DNA of 64,000 bases from Rhizobacter sp964253025 (GCF_964253025.1 NZ_CAXUQC020000001.1:682001-746000), one strand, 5' to 3'. Shown: positions 1-8,556, counted from the first letter of the stretch. The notes: generated from the sequence alone by a model not told the origin. A program made the numbers and translations.

Positions 1-940
1 CCTCGATCTCCTCGTGGTGATAGTCGGTGTGGTTCAGCTGTGCCTGCAGTTTGCGCAGGGGCCCGCCGAGGTCGCGCACTTCGCCGGACCAGGCGACGTG
101 GTCGCGCTTCATGCGGATGCGCACGTCCGGCTCGACCACGACCCCGTAGTTGCTCTTGTACGTGTCCACCGACAGGCCGGTCTGCCCATGATCGAAGAAC
201 AACGAGGCGCCGAGCGCGCCGCCCTGGGCGCGGCTCGACGAGTTGCGCACCCGGTCGGTCGACTCGAGAGGCGTGCCATCCTCGACGGGCACGTGATCCG
301 GCACGCTCAGGTCCTCGGTGTCGCGTCCGAAGGCGTCAACGTGCCAGGTGATCGCTTCGGTGCCGCCCTCGATGACAGCGGCGGCGCCCAGCTCGCGCTC
401 GGCGCCGCCGGCTCTCACTTCGGCCGTGCCGGACAGGCCTTTCAGGGGCTGGCGGGGGATGCGGTTGTCCATCGCGTTCACCACACCGCCGATCGCGTTG
501 CCGCCGTACAGCAGTGCGGCCGGACCGCGCAGCACTTCGATTCGGTCGACCACCAGCGGGTCGATGGGCACGGCGTGGTCGAAGCTGAGGGTGGCTGCGT
601 CGAGCGCCGCGCCTCCGTTGCCCAGCACGCGGACCCGGTCGCCGTCGAGCCCGCGGATGACGGGGCGGCTGGCATTCGGTCCGAAGTAGGACGACGAGAC
701 CCCGGGCAGGCCGGTCAGGGTCTCGCCCAGCGAGCTGGCGCGACGCAGGGTCAGCGCGTCGCCGGCCAGCACGCTCGTCGGTGCGGCGATCTCGGGCGAG
801 CCGAGCGGGTTGCCGGTCACGACGACGGGGTCGAGCCGCGCGGGCACGGGTTCGGTGGACTGGGCGCGGGCGCCGCTCGAGAAGGCGAGCGCCAATGCCG
901 CGGGCAGCGCCAGGGGGCGCAGGAAGGAATGGGAAACCAT
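1..940 (-). CDS. TonB-dependent outer-membrane receptor, N-terminal part (runs off the window)
   Basis: This is the first 313 codons of an outer-membrane TonB-dependent receptor; the rest lies beyond base 1. The ATG is at 938-940. A signal peptide ends near residue 26 (..GARA/QS). A TonB-box-like segment (DPVVVTGN) follows, and then a plug domain with the typical PVIRGLDGDRVRVL and RIEVLRGPAALLYGG segments. The end of the visible part enters the beta barrel. The plug resembles the ZnuD/zinc-type and related metal receptors by overall feel. The His-rich membrane protein encoded just upstream on the same strand fits a metal-uptake role, but the substrate is inference. I saw neither a convincing Zur box nor a cobalamin riboswitch upstream. 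Confidence 0.88.
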   Translation of the reverse strand, partial: MVSHSFLRPLALPAALALAFSSGARAQSTEPVPARLDPVVVTGNPLGSPEIAAPTSVLAGDALTLRRASSLGETLTGLPGVSSSYFGPNASRPVIRGLDGDRVRVLGNGGAALDAATLSFDHAVPIDPLVVDRIEVLRGPAALLYGGNAIGGVVNAMDNRIPRQPLKGLSGTAEVRAGGAERELGAAAVIEGGTEAITWHVDAFGRDTEDLSVPDHVPVEDGTPLESTDRVRNSSSRAQGGALGASLFFDHGQTGLSVDTYKSNYGVVVEPDVRIRMKRDHVAWSGEVRDLGGPLRKLQAQLNHTDYHHEEIE

Positions 941-1035
941 GGAAACGTTCTCTCGCAAGGAAACACGCCGCTCGGGTCGAGCGGGCGCAAGCGCCGGTTC
1001 CGGCTCAGCCGGAACGGCGGGGTGGCAGCGTGGGC

Positions 1036-1422
1036 TCAGGCGAGTGAAGGCGGCCCGCGCGCCAGGAAGGCGCGCAGCCGCAGGGCCAGCGGCGTGGCCG
1101 CTGGCGAAGGGTGGGTGGTGGATGGTGTCGTGCCGGCCTGCTCCGGCAACGATGGCAAGGGCGCCAGATCGCTGGCGCCGAGCTGGTCGAACAGTCGACA
1201 TTCAGCGGGGGTGTGCTCTCCGAAGGCCGACTCGGCCGCCTCGGCCGACGACGTGGCGTCGCCCTGCGCGACCACGACGGCGATGGGTTCGACGTCCCGG
1301 TGCGCGTGACCGTGGGCGTGACGGTGAACCAGGGCCAGCGTCTGCGCGAGCAACAGCAGCGCGATCGCGCATGGCACGAGCCAGGCGCGAAGGCGGTGTC
1401 GGGGCAGGCGGGTGCGGATCAT
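1036..1422 (-). CDS. Small His-rich inner-membrane protein (DUF2946-like)
   Basis: A 128-residue protein with one hydrophobic segment at about residues 13-32 (signal anchor or uncleaved signal), immediately followed by the metal-ligand-like stretch HRHAHGHAHRD (residues 33-43). A Cys follows in the motif AECRLFDQL. This architecture resembles the DUF2946-type proteins often found next to metal TonB receptors. It lies 95 bp upstream of the TonB receptor on the same strand and may share its transcript. A periplasmic metal-binding or sensing role is inferred from the His cluster and context only. Confidence 0.6.
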   Translation of the reverse strand: MIRTRLPRHRLRAWLVPCAIALLLLAQTLALVHRHAHGHAHRDVEPIAVVVAQGDATSSAEAAESAFGEHTPAECRLFDQLGASDLAPLPSLPEQAGTTPSTTHPSPAATPLALRLRAFLARGPPSLA

Positions 1423-1616
1423 CCGGCAGGCAGGGCAGGTACGGGCAACGGGGGACGATGGCGGCTGCCGAGGCAGAGGGAGAAGAGAAGGTCGGGCACG
1501 AGGCGCTTGATCGTCGAGCCATCGGGAGGCGCCGGACCTGCCGGGTGGCGAGCTGCCCGCGCCTGACGAGCCGCGCCGAACCGCTCGCCCACACTCCCGT
1601 CATCTTGCCATGCGTG

Positions 1617-2174
1617 TCAAGCGGTTGACGAGGCCTGCCGCACGTGGCGCGAGAAGGTCTTGCGGAACTTCTCCACCTTGGGCGCCACGACAAAGGCGCA
1701 GTAGCCCTGGTCCGGGTGGTTGGCGAAGTAATGCTGGTGGTAGGCCTCGGCACGCGAGTAGTTGGCCAGCGGCGCCAGTTCGGTGACGATGGGTCCGCTG
1801 CACGCGCCGCTGGCCACCAGCTCACCCAGCACCTCGCGCGCGGTGCGTTCATGCGCAGGGGATTCGTAATAGATCCCCGAGCGGTATTGGGTGCCCACGT
1901 CGTTGCCCTGCCGGTTGAGAGTGGTCGGGTCATGCACCACGAAGAAGATCTCGAGCACCTGGTGCAGCCCGATGCGGGCCGGATCGAAGGTCACCCGGAC
2001 CACCTCGGCGTAGCCGGTGTCGCCCGTGCAGACCTGCTCGTAGGTCGGATTCTTGACGTGGCCGTTGCAATAGCCCGATTCCACGGCCACCACGCCCTCC
2101 ACCTGCTCGAACACGGCCTCCACGCACCAGAAGCAGCCGCCGCCGAGAGTGATGGTTTCCGTGGTCGTGTTCAT
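1617..2174 (-). CDS. msrA: Peptide-methionine (S)-S-oxide reductase MsrA
   Basis: MsrA reduces methionine-S-sulfoxide in proteins and free methionine, using thioredoxin. The 185-residue protein starts MNTTTETITLGGGCFWC; Cys14 of the GCFWC motif is the catalytic cysteine. Other family segments are GYCNGHVKNPTYEQVCTG, VVHDPTT and GTQYRSGIYY. The reading frame extends upstream to 2288, but the ATG at 2172-2174 has a purine-rich AGGGGC about 8 bases upstream and matches normal MsrA N-termini, so I chose it. The length is close to short bacterial MsrA proteins without an export signal, so it is cytoplasmic. No MsrB is fused or adjacent. Confidence 0.95.
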   Translation of the reverse strand: MNTTTETITLGGGCFWCVEAVFEQVEGVVAVESGYCNGHVKNPTYEQVCTGDTGYAEVVRVTFDPARIGLHQVLEIFFVVHDPTTLNRQGNDVGTQYRSGIYYESPAHERTAREVLGELVASGACSGPIVTELAPLANYSRAEAYHQHYFANHPDQGYCAFVVAPKVEKFRKTFSRHVRQASSTA

Positions 2175-2310
2175 CTGTTGCCCCTGTGGTGTTGAGGTGG
2201 CCACGGCGAATCGGCGCGGATCTGCGCGGGTGCTGCTGGCCGGTGGACATGGCATTCTGCGGCAAGGCCAACGCCCCGCCAATGACATGGGGCATTCGGG
2301 CGGCCCCGTT

Positions 2311-2706
2311 TCAACGTCGCGCGGGAACGGGCCTCAGGAGCCAACCCAGTGCCCCGGCGGCGGCCAGGCCGGCCGCCATTCCCATGCCGTCAGCCAGCAG
2401 GTCGGCCCATTCGCATTGCCGGCCAGGCACGAAGGCCTGCCCCATCTCGATGCCTGCGCCCACGGCCAGCAATGCCGCCCCCAGCGCAGCCCAGGCAGCC
2501 GTGCCTCCGCGAAACGCGAAGCGGCCGCTGAAGGCGAGGGCGGCAAACGCGGCTGCATGGTTCAGCTTGTCCCACCCGCCCGAGAGCGCCTGAGGCGGTT
2601 GCGGTGCGAGCGCCAAGGCCAGCACGGCCAGCAGCAACGCCGTGAACAGCAGGCGCCAGCCCCGAACGGCGGCAGGGGACGGGATGGTGGGGTCGGGTGG
2701 GGCCAT
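2311..2706 (-). CDS. VanZ-like family membrane protein
   Basis: A 131-residue membrane protein with about four hydrophobic segments. It carries the VanZ-family pattern: a DKLNH motif (residues 46-50) entering a helix, a conserved EMGQ and PGRQCEWADLLAD, then a Gly-rich final helix. VanZ homologues are named for a teicoplanin-resistance accessory protein, but the function of most chromosomal members is unknown. It lies alone between msrA and the divergent acyltransferase. Confidence 0.75.
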   Translation of the reverse strand: MAPPDPTIPSPAAVRGWRLLFTALLLAVLALALAPQPPQALSGGWDKLNHAAAFAALAFSGRFAFRGGTAAWAALGAALLAVGAGIEMGQAFVPGRQCEWADLLADGMGMAAGLAAAGALGWLLRPVPARR

Positions 2707-2892
2707 GGGGAGAGAAGGTTCGATGGATCATGAGCAGCCGCAGTCGTTCGGGGCATCCGAGGACCAAGGCGACCCCGGCAGTGTGCCCTCAGTCCACGCG
2801 CCGGCCCGCGTGCAGGGGAATGTCGCCACCTGACCAGCAGGTAAAGTGCGGCCCTTCGCTGCCCGGCCCCGCCGGCCCGTGCACCTCCGCCC

Positions 2893-4797
2893 ATGACAAC
2901 TGCTCCCGACCATCCTGCCTATCGCCCTGACATCGACGGGCTGCGTGCCGTGGCGGTCATCTCGGTCGTGCTGTTCCATGCCGACCCGGACCTGCTGCGC
3001 GGCGGGTTCGTCGGGGTCGACATCTTCTTCGTCATCTCGGGCTTCCTGATCTCGTCCATCATCGCGGGCGGTCTTGCCCGGGGCAGCTTCACCTACCGCG
3101 AGTTCTACCGTCGCCGCGTGCGACGCATCTTTCCCGCCCTGGTGCTGGTGCTGGCCACCTGCCTCGCCGCCGGATGGTTCCTCCTGCTGGCCGGCGACTA
3201 CCGCGCGCTCGGATGGCAGACGCTCGGTGGCGCGGGCTTCCTGTCGAACCTCCTGCTCTGGCGTGAAGCCGGCTACTTCGACACCGCCTCCGAATACAAG
3301 CCACTGCTGCACCTGTGGAGCCTCGCCATCGAGGAACAGTTCTACATCGTCTGGCCGGTGGTGCTGGCCCTCGTCTGGCGGCGTCGGTGGCGTCCATTGC
3401 CGGTGCTGGCGGCGCTCGCGGCGATGTCGTTCGCCGCCAACGTGCTCGGCATCGCCGAGCATCCGTCGGCCACGTTCTTCGCCCCCTGGACCCGTGCCTG
3501 GGAGCTCATTGCAGGTGCATGGCTCGCGCTCGCGATGCAGCAGCGCCCCGAGTGGTTCGCCAGGGGCCGCGAGTGGCGGTCAGGCCTGGGCGCCGTGCTG
3601 GTGCTGGTCGCGATCACCGCCACGTCACGGGAGAAGGCCTTTCCCGGCTGGTGGGCGCTGCTGCCCGTACTCGGGGCGGCGCTGCTCATCTCGGCGGGTC
3701 CGCAGGCGCGCGTCAACCGCGTGCTGCTGTCACATCGGCTGGCCGTCTGGTTCGGGCACATCAGCTACCCGCTCTACCTCTGGCACTGGCCCTTGCTGGC
3801 GTTGGCGCTGACGGCGAACCACTACACACCGTTGTCCGACCCGACGCGTGCCGGCCTCGTGCTGCTTGCCGTCCTGCTGGCGTGGCTTACCACCCGCCTC
3901 CTGGAGACGCCCATCCGCCGGGCGCCGCAGCGTCCGGTCACCCCACTGCTCGCGGCCTACGTGGCCGTCGCGGCCCTGGCCGGCGCGGTGGTGCTCGCGG
4001 AGGGACTGCCGCGGCGCGGCGTCCACGATGACGAGGTGCGCGTCTTCCTCGATCGCTACGCCAAGCTGCACAAGTTCGGCTTGTCGGACGCCTATGAGGA
4101 ACGGTGCGACTTTTACGATTGGCCCACCGGTGGCCGCAAGCCGGCCATCGACCCGGCCTGCACGGCCGTTGGCCCCGGCCGCCCGGTCTACCTGCTGTGG
4201 GGCGACTCCCACGCCCAGGCCCTCGCCCACGGCATCCGACGTGAACTGTCGCCCGGCGTCGACCTCGCGGTGGTGGCCACGAGCGGCTGCACGCCGACGC
4301 TCGACGATGCCCGCTCGAATGCCACCTGCCGGGCAGGCAACACGACGGCGCGGGCGTTCATCGAGCGCGAGCGACCACGGCGTGTGTTCATGGCCCAGCG
4401 CGAGAAGCACGAGCTGACCGACTGGCACGCCATGGCCCGCTACATCGCGGCGCATGGTGGCCAACTCGTGCTCCTGGGGCCGACGCCGCAGTGGCGCCCC
4501 TCGCTGCCCGTCATCGTGGCGCGTGACCTGCGCGCTACGGCGAGCCACGTGGCCGAGGGGCTCGATGGCGCGGTGCTCGAAACCGACCGACGCCTGCAAG
4601 CGCAGTTGACCGACTCGCCCGTCACCTACGTGTCGCTCATCAAGGCGCTCTGTGAAGGATCCGCTTGTCGCGCCCGCATCCGCAATGACGACGGCGAGCC
4701 GGACCTCCTTGTCGTCGACTACGGTCACCTGACGCCGGCCGGGTCGGTGCATGCGGCGCGCGAGGCACTGGCGCCCTGGCTCGGCGCGCCGCCCTGA
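2893..4797 (+). CDS. OafA/YrhL-type O-acyltransferase with C-terminal SGNH domain
   Basis: A 634-residue inner-membrane protein of the acyltransferase-3 plus SGNH type, which O-acetylates cell-surface glycans such as O-antigen or other polysaccharides. The N-terminal half has about ten membrane segments and the family start DIDGLRAVAVISVVLFH (His29 is the conserved catalytic His), followed by GGFVGVDIFFVISGFL. The C-terminal third carries the SGNH block WGDSHAQAL (Asp438, Ser439, His440) and the late Asp-x-x-His pair (Asp609, His612) of the hydrolase-like triad. No polysaccharide cluster is adjacent, so the acceptor is unknown. It stands alone and transcribes towards the umuD-like/umuC operon. 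Confidence 0.9.
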   Translation: MTTAPDHPAYRPDIDGLRAVAVISVVLFHADPDLLRGGFVGVDIFFVISGFLISSIIAGGLARGSFTYREFYRRRVRRIFPALVLVLATCLAAGWFLLLAGDYRALGWQTLGGAGFLSNLLLWREAGYFDTASEYKPLLHLWSLAIEEQFYIVWPVVLALVWRRRWRPLPVLAALAAMSFAANVLGIAEHPSATFFAPWTRAWELIAGAWLALAMQQRPEWFARGREWRSGLGAVLVLVAITATSREKAFPGWWALLPVLGAALLISAGPQARVNRVLLSHRLAVWFGHISYPLYLWHWPLLALALTANHYTPLSDPTRAGLVLLAVLLAWLTTRLLETPIRRAPQRPVTPLLAAYVAVAALAGAVVLAEGLPRRGVHDDEVRVFLDRYAKLHKFGLSDAYEERCDFYDWPTGGRKPAIDPACTAVGPGRPVYLLWGDSHAQALAHGIRRELSPGVDLAVVATSGCTPTLDDARSNATCRAGNTTARAFIERERPRRVFMAQREKHELTDWHAMARYIAAHGGQLVLLGPTPQWRPSLPVIVARDLRATASHVAEGLDGAVLETDRRLQAQLTDSPVTYVSLIKALCEGSACRARIRNDDGEPDLLVVDYGHLTPAGSVHAAREALAPWLGAPP

Positions 4798-4836
4798 TCC
4801 GCCGCGCGCGCTGCATCGTTCCGGTGGACTGGTGTG

Positions 4837-4852
4837 CTGTATTTATATACAG
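4837..4852. promoter_or_regulatory. LexA (SOS) box upstream of the umuD-like gene and umuC
   Basis: The sequence CTGTATTTATATACAG is a textbook CTG-N10-CAG SOS box of the enterobacterial/betaproteobacterial type with an AT-only spacer. It lies about 150 bp before the chosen start of the umuD-like gene and after the end of the acyltransferase, so LexA repression of the pair is expected. Nothing else in the window carries an equally good match that I could see. Confidence 0.85.
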
Positions 4853-4923
4853 TTGTGGTCCCCGACGCCGCCGATCCTCACCATGACCGCGCCCCTGCCG
4901 CCAGAGCGTAAGCTCGGCATCAT

Positions 4924-4947
4924 TGCGCATGCGAGACCGCATGCGCA
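4924..4947 (+). repeat. Perfect 10-bp inverted repeat in the umuD-like 5' leader
   Basis: TGCGCATGCG and its exact reverse complement CGCATGCGCA are separated by only AGAC, giving a perfect stem-loop. It lies between the LexA box and the ribosome-binding site of the umuD-like gene (AGGAG at 4992-4996). It is therefore expected in the 5' untranslated RNA. There is no U-run, so it is not a standard terminator. A role in mRNA stability, translation control or binding of a second regulator is possible but unproved. Confidence 0.6.
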
Positions 4948-5003
4948 GGGCGGGCCGCATGGGGCCCCGTGGCGCGCTGCCACCTTGCCGCAGGAGTAGC
5001 TGC

Positions 5004-5444
5004 ATGGAAGATTCCTCGGAGCCCCGGGTCGTCCGCGTCGGGCGCGATTCCACCACCTCGGCCCAGCCGGTGCGCACCAGTGTCGCCATCAGTTTCGGGT
5101 CGCCGGCCACCGAGTCCGGCGTCACGCGCCTGGACCTCAACGACGTCTTCATCAGGAACCCCCAGGCCACTTACATGATGCGTGTGGCCGGCACGGCAAT
5201 GCGCGATGCCGGCATCGACGACGGTGACATCGTGCTGGTCGATCGGGCCGTCACGCCGGCCCATGGCCACGTGGTCATCGCCGTGGTGGACCAGGAATTC
5301 CTGTGCCGCCGGCTGGTACGGCAAGGCGATGCGCTCAGCCTGTGCGCCACCGACCCGGCCGTGGCTGCGGTGCACCCACGCGAAGGCGACGAGTTCCAGC
5401 TGTGGGGCGTGGTCACCACCGTCATGAAATCGCTGAAGGTGTGA
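5004..5444 (+). CDS. umuD: UmuD-like S24-family subunit lacking the Ser-Lys catalytic dyad
   Basis: A 146-residue homologue of UmuD, the accessory subunit of DNA polymerase V. The ATG at 5004 is preceded by AGGAG with 7-base spacing; a TTG 81 bases upstream is in frame but lacks such a site. The fold-defining segments are present: RLDLNDVFIRNPQATY, GIDDGDIVLVDR and VVIAVVDQEF. In E. coli UmuD the catalytic Ser60 sits in GDSM; here the aligned segment is GTAM, with Ala65 in place of Ser. The catalytic Lys97 sits in EFTVKKL; here it is EFLCRRL, with Arg102 in place of Lys. The Cys-Gly cleavage site appears to be Phe31-Gly32. The protein should therefore fold like UmuD but not self-cleave by the known mechanism. 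Its stop lies 10 bases before umuC, under a LexA box. Confidence 0.85.
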   Translation: MEDSSEPRVVRVGRDSTTSAQPVRTSVAISFGSPATESGVTRLDLNDVFIRNPQATYMMRVAGTAMRDAGIDDGDIVLVDRAVTPAHGHVVIAVVDQEFLCRRLVRQGDALSLCATDPAVAAVHPREGDEFQLWGVVTTVMKSLKV

Positions 5445-5454
5445 GGTGACGAGC

Positions 5455-6801
5455 ATGTTCGCCCTCGTCGACGTCAACAACATGTACGTCAGTTGCGAGC
5501 GTGTGTTCAAGCCTTCGCTGATCGGCCGGCCGGTGGTGGTGCTGTCCAGCAACGACGGTGCCTGCATCGCGCGCAGCAACGAGGCCAAGGACCTGGGCGT
5601 CAAGATGGCGCAGCCGTGGTTCGAGGTGCGCCACCTCGAGCGCTCTGCCGGCCTCATCGCACAGTCGGCCAACTTCGAGCTCTACGGCGACATGTCCAGC
5701 CGCATGATGGCGTTGGCGGCTCAGTACGCGCCTCGCCAGGAGATCTACAGCATCGACGAATGCTTCCTCGATTTCGAGGGCGTCCGTGGCGACCTGATCG
5801 ACACCGGCCGCCACCTGCGTGCAGCGGTGCTGCAATGCACCGGCCTTCCGACCAGCGTGGGTTTCGGTCCCACCAAGACGCTGGCCAAGCTGGCCAACCA
5901 CGTCGCCAAGACCGAGGATCGCAAGCCCGGCACCTACCCTGCGCATGTGGCCCGAGTCTGCGACTTCGGGTGCATGAGCCAGAGCCAACTCGACGACATC
6001 CTGCGCCGCACCGATGTGGGCAGCGTGTGGGGTGTTGGCCGGAAGACCACCGCCCGGCTGAACGAGGGCAGCATCCGTACCGTGCTCGATCTGGTGAATG
6101 CCGACGTCGCCACCCTGCGTCGCCAGTTCAATGTGCTGCTCGAGAAAACGGTGTTCGAACTGCGCGGAACCTCCTGCCTCGACGTTGACGATGCCCCCGC
6201 GCCCAACCAGCAGATCATGGCGTCACGCTCGTTCGGCGAACCCGCCACCGACATCACCGCCCTCAGCGAAATCGTCAGTGGCTTCACGACCCGCGTGGCG
6301 GCCAAGCTGCGTGCCCAGCACAGCCTGGCCGCCGCCGTGCGGGTGTTCATCACCACCAGCCCGCACCGCCGCCAGGACGCCCAGCACAGCCCGAGCATCA
6401 CGATGCCCCTCGTGCGGCCCACATCCGATACGCGGGCCCTCATCGCTGCGGCGCTGTCGGCGCTGGAGCGCATGTTCCGCCCGGGGCACAACTACGTGAA
6501 GGCCGGCGTCATGCTGGTCGACCTGTGCGACGAGGGCCAGGCACAGGGCGAGTTGGACCTGTTCGCCGAACCGGTCGGTCCTTCGGCGCTGTCGACGGAG
6601 GCGGGGGCACGGGCGACAGCCGCGAACGCACGGCTGATGAACGCCGTGGACGCGCTGAACCTGAAATTCGGCCTCGGCGCCGTCGGCGTGGCGAGCGGGT
6701 TGCAGCGAGCGCAGGGAGCGCAGCGCCATGCGTCGAGGCAGGAGCGCAGGTCGCCCAGGTACACGACGCGGCTGGAGGAGATTGCCACGGTGAGGGCGTG
6801 A
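5455..6801 (+). CDS. umuC: Translesion DNA polymerase V catalytic subunit UmuC
   Basis: A Y-family DNA polymerase, the catalytic subunit of Pol V. It has FALVDVNNMYVSCE at the N-terminus (first catalytic Asp), YSIDECFLDF (catalytic Asp-Glu), the SVGFGPTKTLAKLAN palm/thumb segment, a helix-hairpin-helix region (GVGRKTTARL) and a little-finger domain. A sliding-clamp-binding motif QGELDLF lies at residues 364-370. The C-terminus ends with SPRYTTRLEEI, typical of UmuC. The ATG at 5455 matches the usual MFALVDVN start and has GAGGTGA just upstream; a GTG at 5446 is in frame but less likely. At 448 residues it is slightly longer than E. coli UmuC. It looks intact, so the polymerase itself should be functional. 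Confidence 0.95.
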   Translation: MFALVDVNNMYVSCERVFKPSLIGRPVVVLSSNDGACIARSNEAKDLGVKMAQPWFEVRHLERSAGLIAQSANFELYGDMSSRMMALAAQYAPRQEIYSIDECFLDFEGVRGDLIDTGRHLRAAVLQCTGLPTSVGFGPTKTLAKLANHVAKTEDRKPGTYPAHVARVCDFGCMSQSQLDDILRRTDVGSVWGVGRKTTARLNEGSIRTVLDLVNADVATLRRQFNVLLEKTVFELRGTSCLDVDDAPAPNQQIMASRSFGEPATDITALSEIVSGFTTRVAAKLRAQHSLAAAVRVFITTSPHRRQDAQHSPSITMPLVRPTSDTRALIAAALSALERMFRPGHNYVKAGVMLVDLCDEGQAQGELDLFAEPVGPSALSTEAGARATAANARLMNAVDALNLKFGLGAVGVASGLQRAQGAQRHASRQERRSPRYTTRLEEIATVRA

Positions 6802-7233
6802 GGGCGCCGTAGACCCTCCGGGGTGAGCTGTCCGCGGTGATTGCCGCCTTTGAACGAATCGGCGCCTGCCGGCGTCGGGCGCCGTCCGAAGCGGAACCGA
6901 CGGCTCCCGCCTCGAGGCGTCGAGGCGGCAGATGACGCCGCCGCGATCCGGTTCGGCGGTCTGCGTCCGCGAGAACCGTCCACGTCGCGACGGCTGGCCC
7001 TGCCTCGAGGAGGTGAATCAAGCCGGGCGGCGGTCCGTCGTTAGACTGGCTCCCGGCCGGAGGGGACTCCGGCCGTGCAGCTTGGCGATCGGGCCTCGAC
7101 CCGGTCGTCGGCCTGCACCCGTGCTGGCGGTCGCGCGCGGCCGCCGGATCCCTGGCCGGCCCTCGGCCGGCGTGGGGCAGGGCGGAACCGGCGCACGACC
7201 GGCACGCCTTCGCCCTTGTGCGAGGAGACATTC
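6802..7233. other. Intergenic region with two strong hairpins, no gene seen
   Basis: No convincing coding sequence lies between umuC and the PL3 pectate lyase. Two perfect 9-bp stem-loops are visible: CCGCCTCGA/TCGAGGCGG at 6907-6928 and CGGCCGGAG/CTCCGGCCG at 7054-7075. Neither has a U-tract. The first may help end umuC transcripts and the second lies in the pectate lyase leader. No clear promoter could be picked out. Confidence 0.5.
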
Positions 7234-8451
7234 ATGCCATTCAAGAAAGGCACATTCAGGAAGTCCGCCCTGGCGGCGTTGATGGGCGCGACATTGGTCG
7301 GCTGTGGCGGCGGCGGCACTGACGCCAGTGATGCCGACAGCGCCACCGCCCGCCCCACTGCCAGCGTGGAGGCCGAACGCAGTCTCGACATGCAGGCGAC
7401 CGTGTCGGCGCTGGCGGCCGCCGCTGGCACCAGCATCGCCACCGCTGCCGATGGCACCACCAAAGCCAGCGGCACGAGTTTCGGGAACGTCATCGACGGC
7501 GACACCGACACCTATTGGCAACCGACGTCCCGCTACGGCCAGCGCATCTCCGCGAAAGGCTTCAGCGCCACGGTCAGCAGCGTCACCATCCATGAACTGA
7601 CCCAGACGGTGACCGCCTGGCGGCTGATCAACAACGACACCGGTCAGGTGCTCGCCTCGGGCAGCGGCCTGGGCGCCAACCGGTCGATCAGCTTCGCTCC
7701 GGTCGCCAGCAGCAAGCTGGACCTGCTCATCGACCGCGCGGTCGGCCTTCCGCGCATCGGCGAGTTCGAAGTGTTCGCGCATGGCGGCACCCCGCCGGGC
7801 GGTGGCGAGCCGCCCGACGACGGGGGTTCCACGCCCCCACCGAGCGGGACGATCACGGGCGCCAGCTGCCGGTCCACGGGGTCGGTGTCGCTGTCCCAGA
7901 CGCAGATCGTGCGGGCGGGCCAGGTCTTCGACGGCGGGTGCCGCACGTTCAACCCGACGTTCAGCGATGGCGGCCAGGCCGAGGGCCAGGACCCGGTCTT
8001 CCTGGTCGAGAAGGGCGGCGTGCTGAAGAACGTCATCATCGGCCGCAACGGCGCTGACGGGATCCACATCTACGGCGACGCCACGGTCGACAACATCACC
8101 TGGACGGATGTCGGCGAGGACGCCCTGACGGTCAAGGCGGCCGCGACGGTGACGGTGCGCAACATCACCGGGTCGGAGGCCAACGACAAGTTCTTCCAGC
8201 TCAACGCGCCCACCACCTTCAAGCTCGAGAACGCGGTGGTCAACGTCGCCGGCAAGCTCTTCCGGGAGAACGGAGGCAAGTGCTACCCGGTGCGCGTCAC
8301 CGTGAACGGCGCGCGCCTCAGCAACATCAAGGAGGCCGTGTTCCGGTCGGACTGCAACCGCAGCACCTTCTCGCTCAGCAATGCGCAGCTGAGCGACGTG
8401 AAGGCGATCTGCTACGCAGGCGGCCAGTACGCGAGCTGCGGCATGAAGTGA
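7234..8451 (+). CDS. Pectate lyase, polysaccharide lyase family 3, lipoprotein with F5/8-type C domain
   Basis: A 405-residue secreted enzyme predicted to cleave polygalacturonate by beta-elimination. The N-terminus is a lipoprotein signal with lipobox LVGC (Cys near residue 26). Residues of about 70-180 resemble an F5/8 type C (discoidin/CBM32-like) carbohydrate-binding module (ASGTSFGNVIDGDTDTYWQP). A Pro/Gly-rich linker (PPGGGEPPDDGG) follows. The C-terminal 200 residues match PL3 pectate lyases (GGVLKNVIIGRNGADGIHIY, NITWTDVGEDALTVK, and Cys-rich ends). The ATG at 7234 has AGGAGA 5 bases upstream; longer in-frame starts are unlikely. It is anchored on the outer membrane or surface and pairs functionally with the PL1/CE8 operon about 28 kb away. 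Confidence 0.88.
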   Translation: MPFKKGTFRKSALAALMGATLVGCGGGGTDASDADSATARPTASVEAERSLDMQATVSALAAAAGTSIATAADGTTKASGTSFGNVIDGDTDTYWQPTSRYGQRISAKGFSATVSSVTIHELTQTVTAWRLINNDTGQVLASGSGLGANRSISFAPVASSKLDLLIDRAVGLPRIGEFEVFAHGGTPPGGGEPPDDGGSTPPPSGTITGASCRSTGSVSLSQTQIVRAGQVFDGGCRTFNPTFSDGGQAEGQDPVFLVEKGGVLKNVIIGRNGADGIHIYGDATVDNITWTDVGEDALTVKAAATVTVRNITGSEANDKFFQLNAPTTFKLENAVVNVAGKLFRENGGKCYPVRVTVNGARLSNIKEAVFRSDCNRSTFSLSNAQLSDVKAICYAGGQYASCGMK

Positions 8452-8556
8452 CGGGTCGCTGACTCCCGGGCCCTCGGTCAGCGCCGGTCGAGGGCCCCGG
8501 TGACTGCACGGCCCACGTCCTCCGATCGCGTGCTCCAGGCCAGAAGGGAAGACCTC

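Noticed and set aside
1423..1616. Possible cobalamin riboswitch or Zur site upstream of the TonB receptor genes
   Set aside because: I could not find the conserved B12-box elements or an AT-rich Zur palindrome; only GC-rich DNA without a clear structure.
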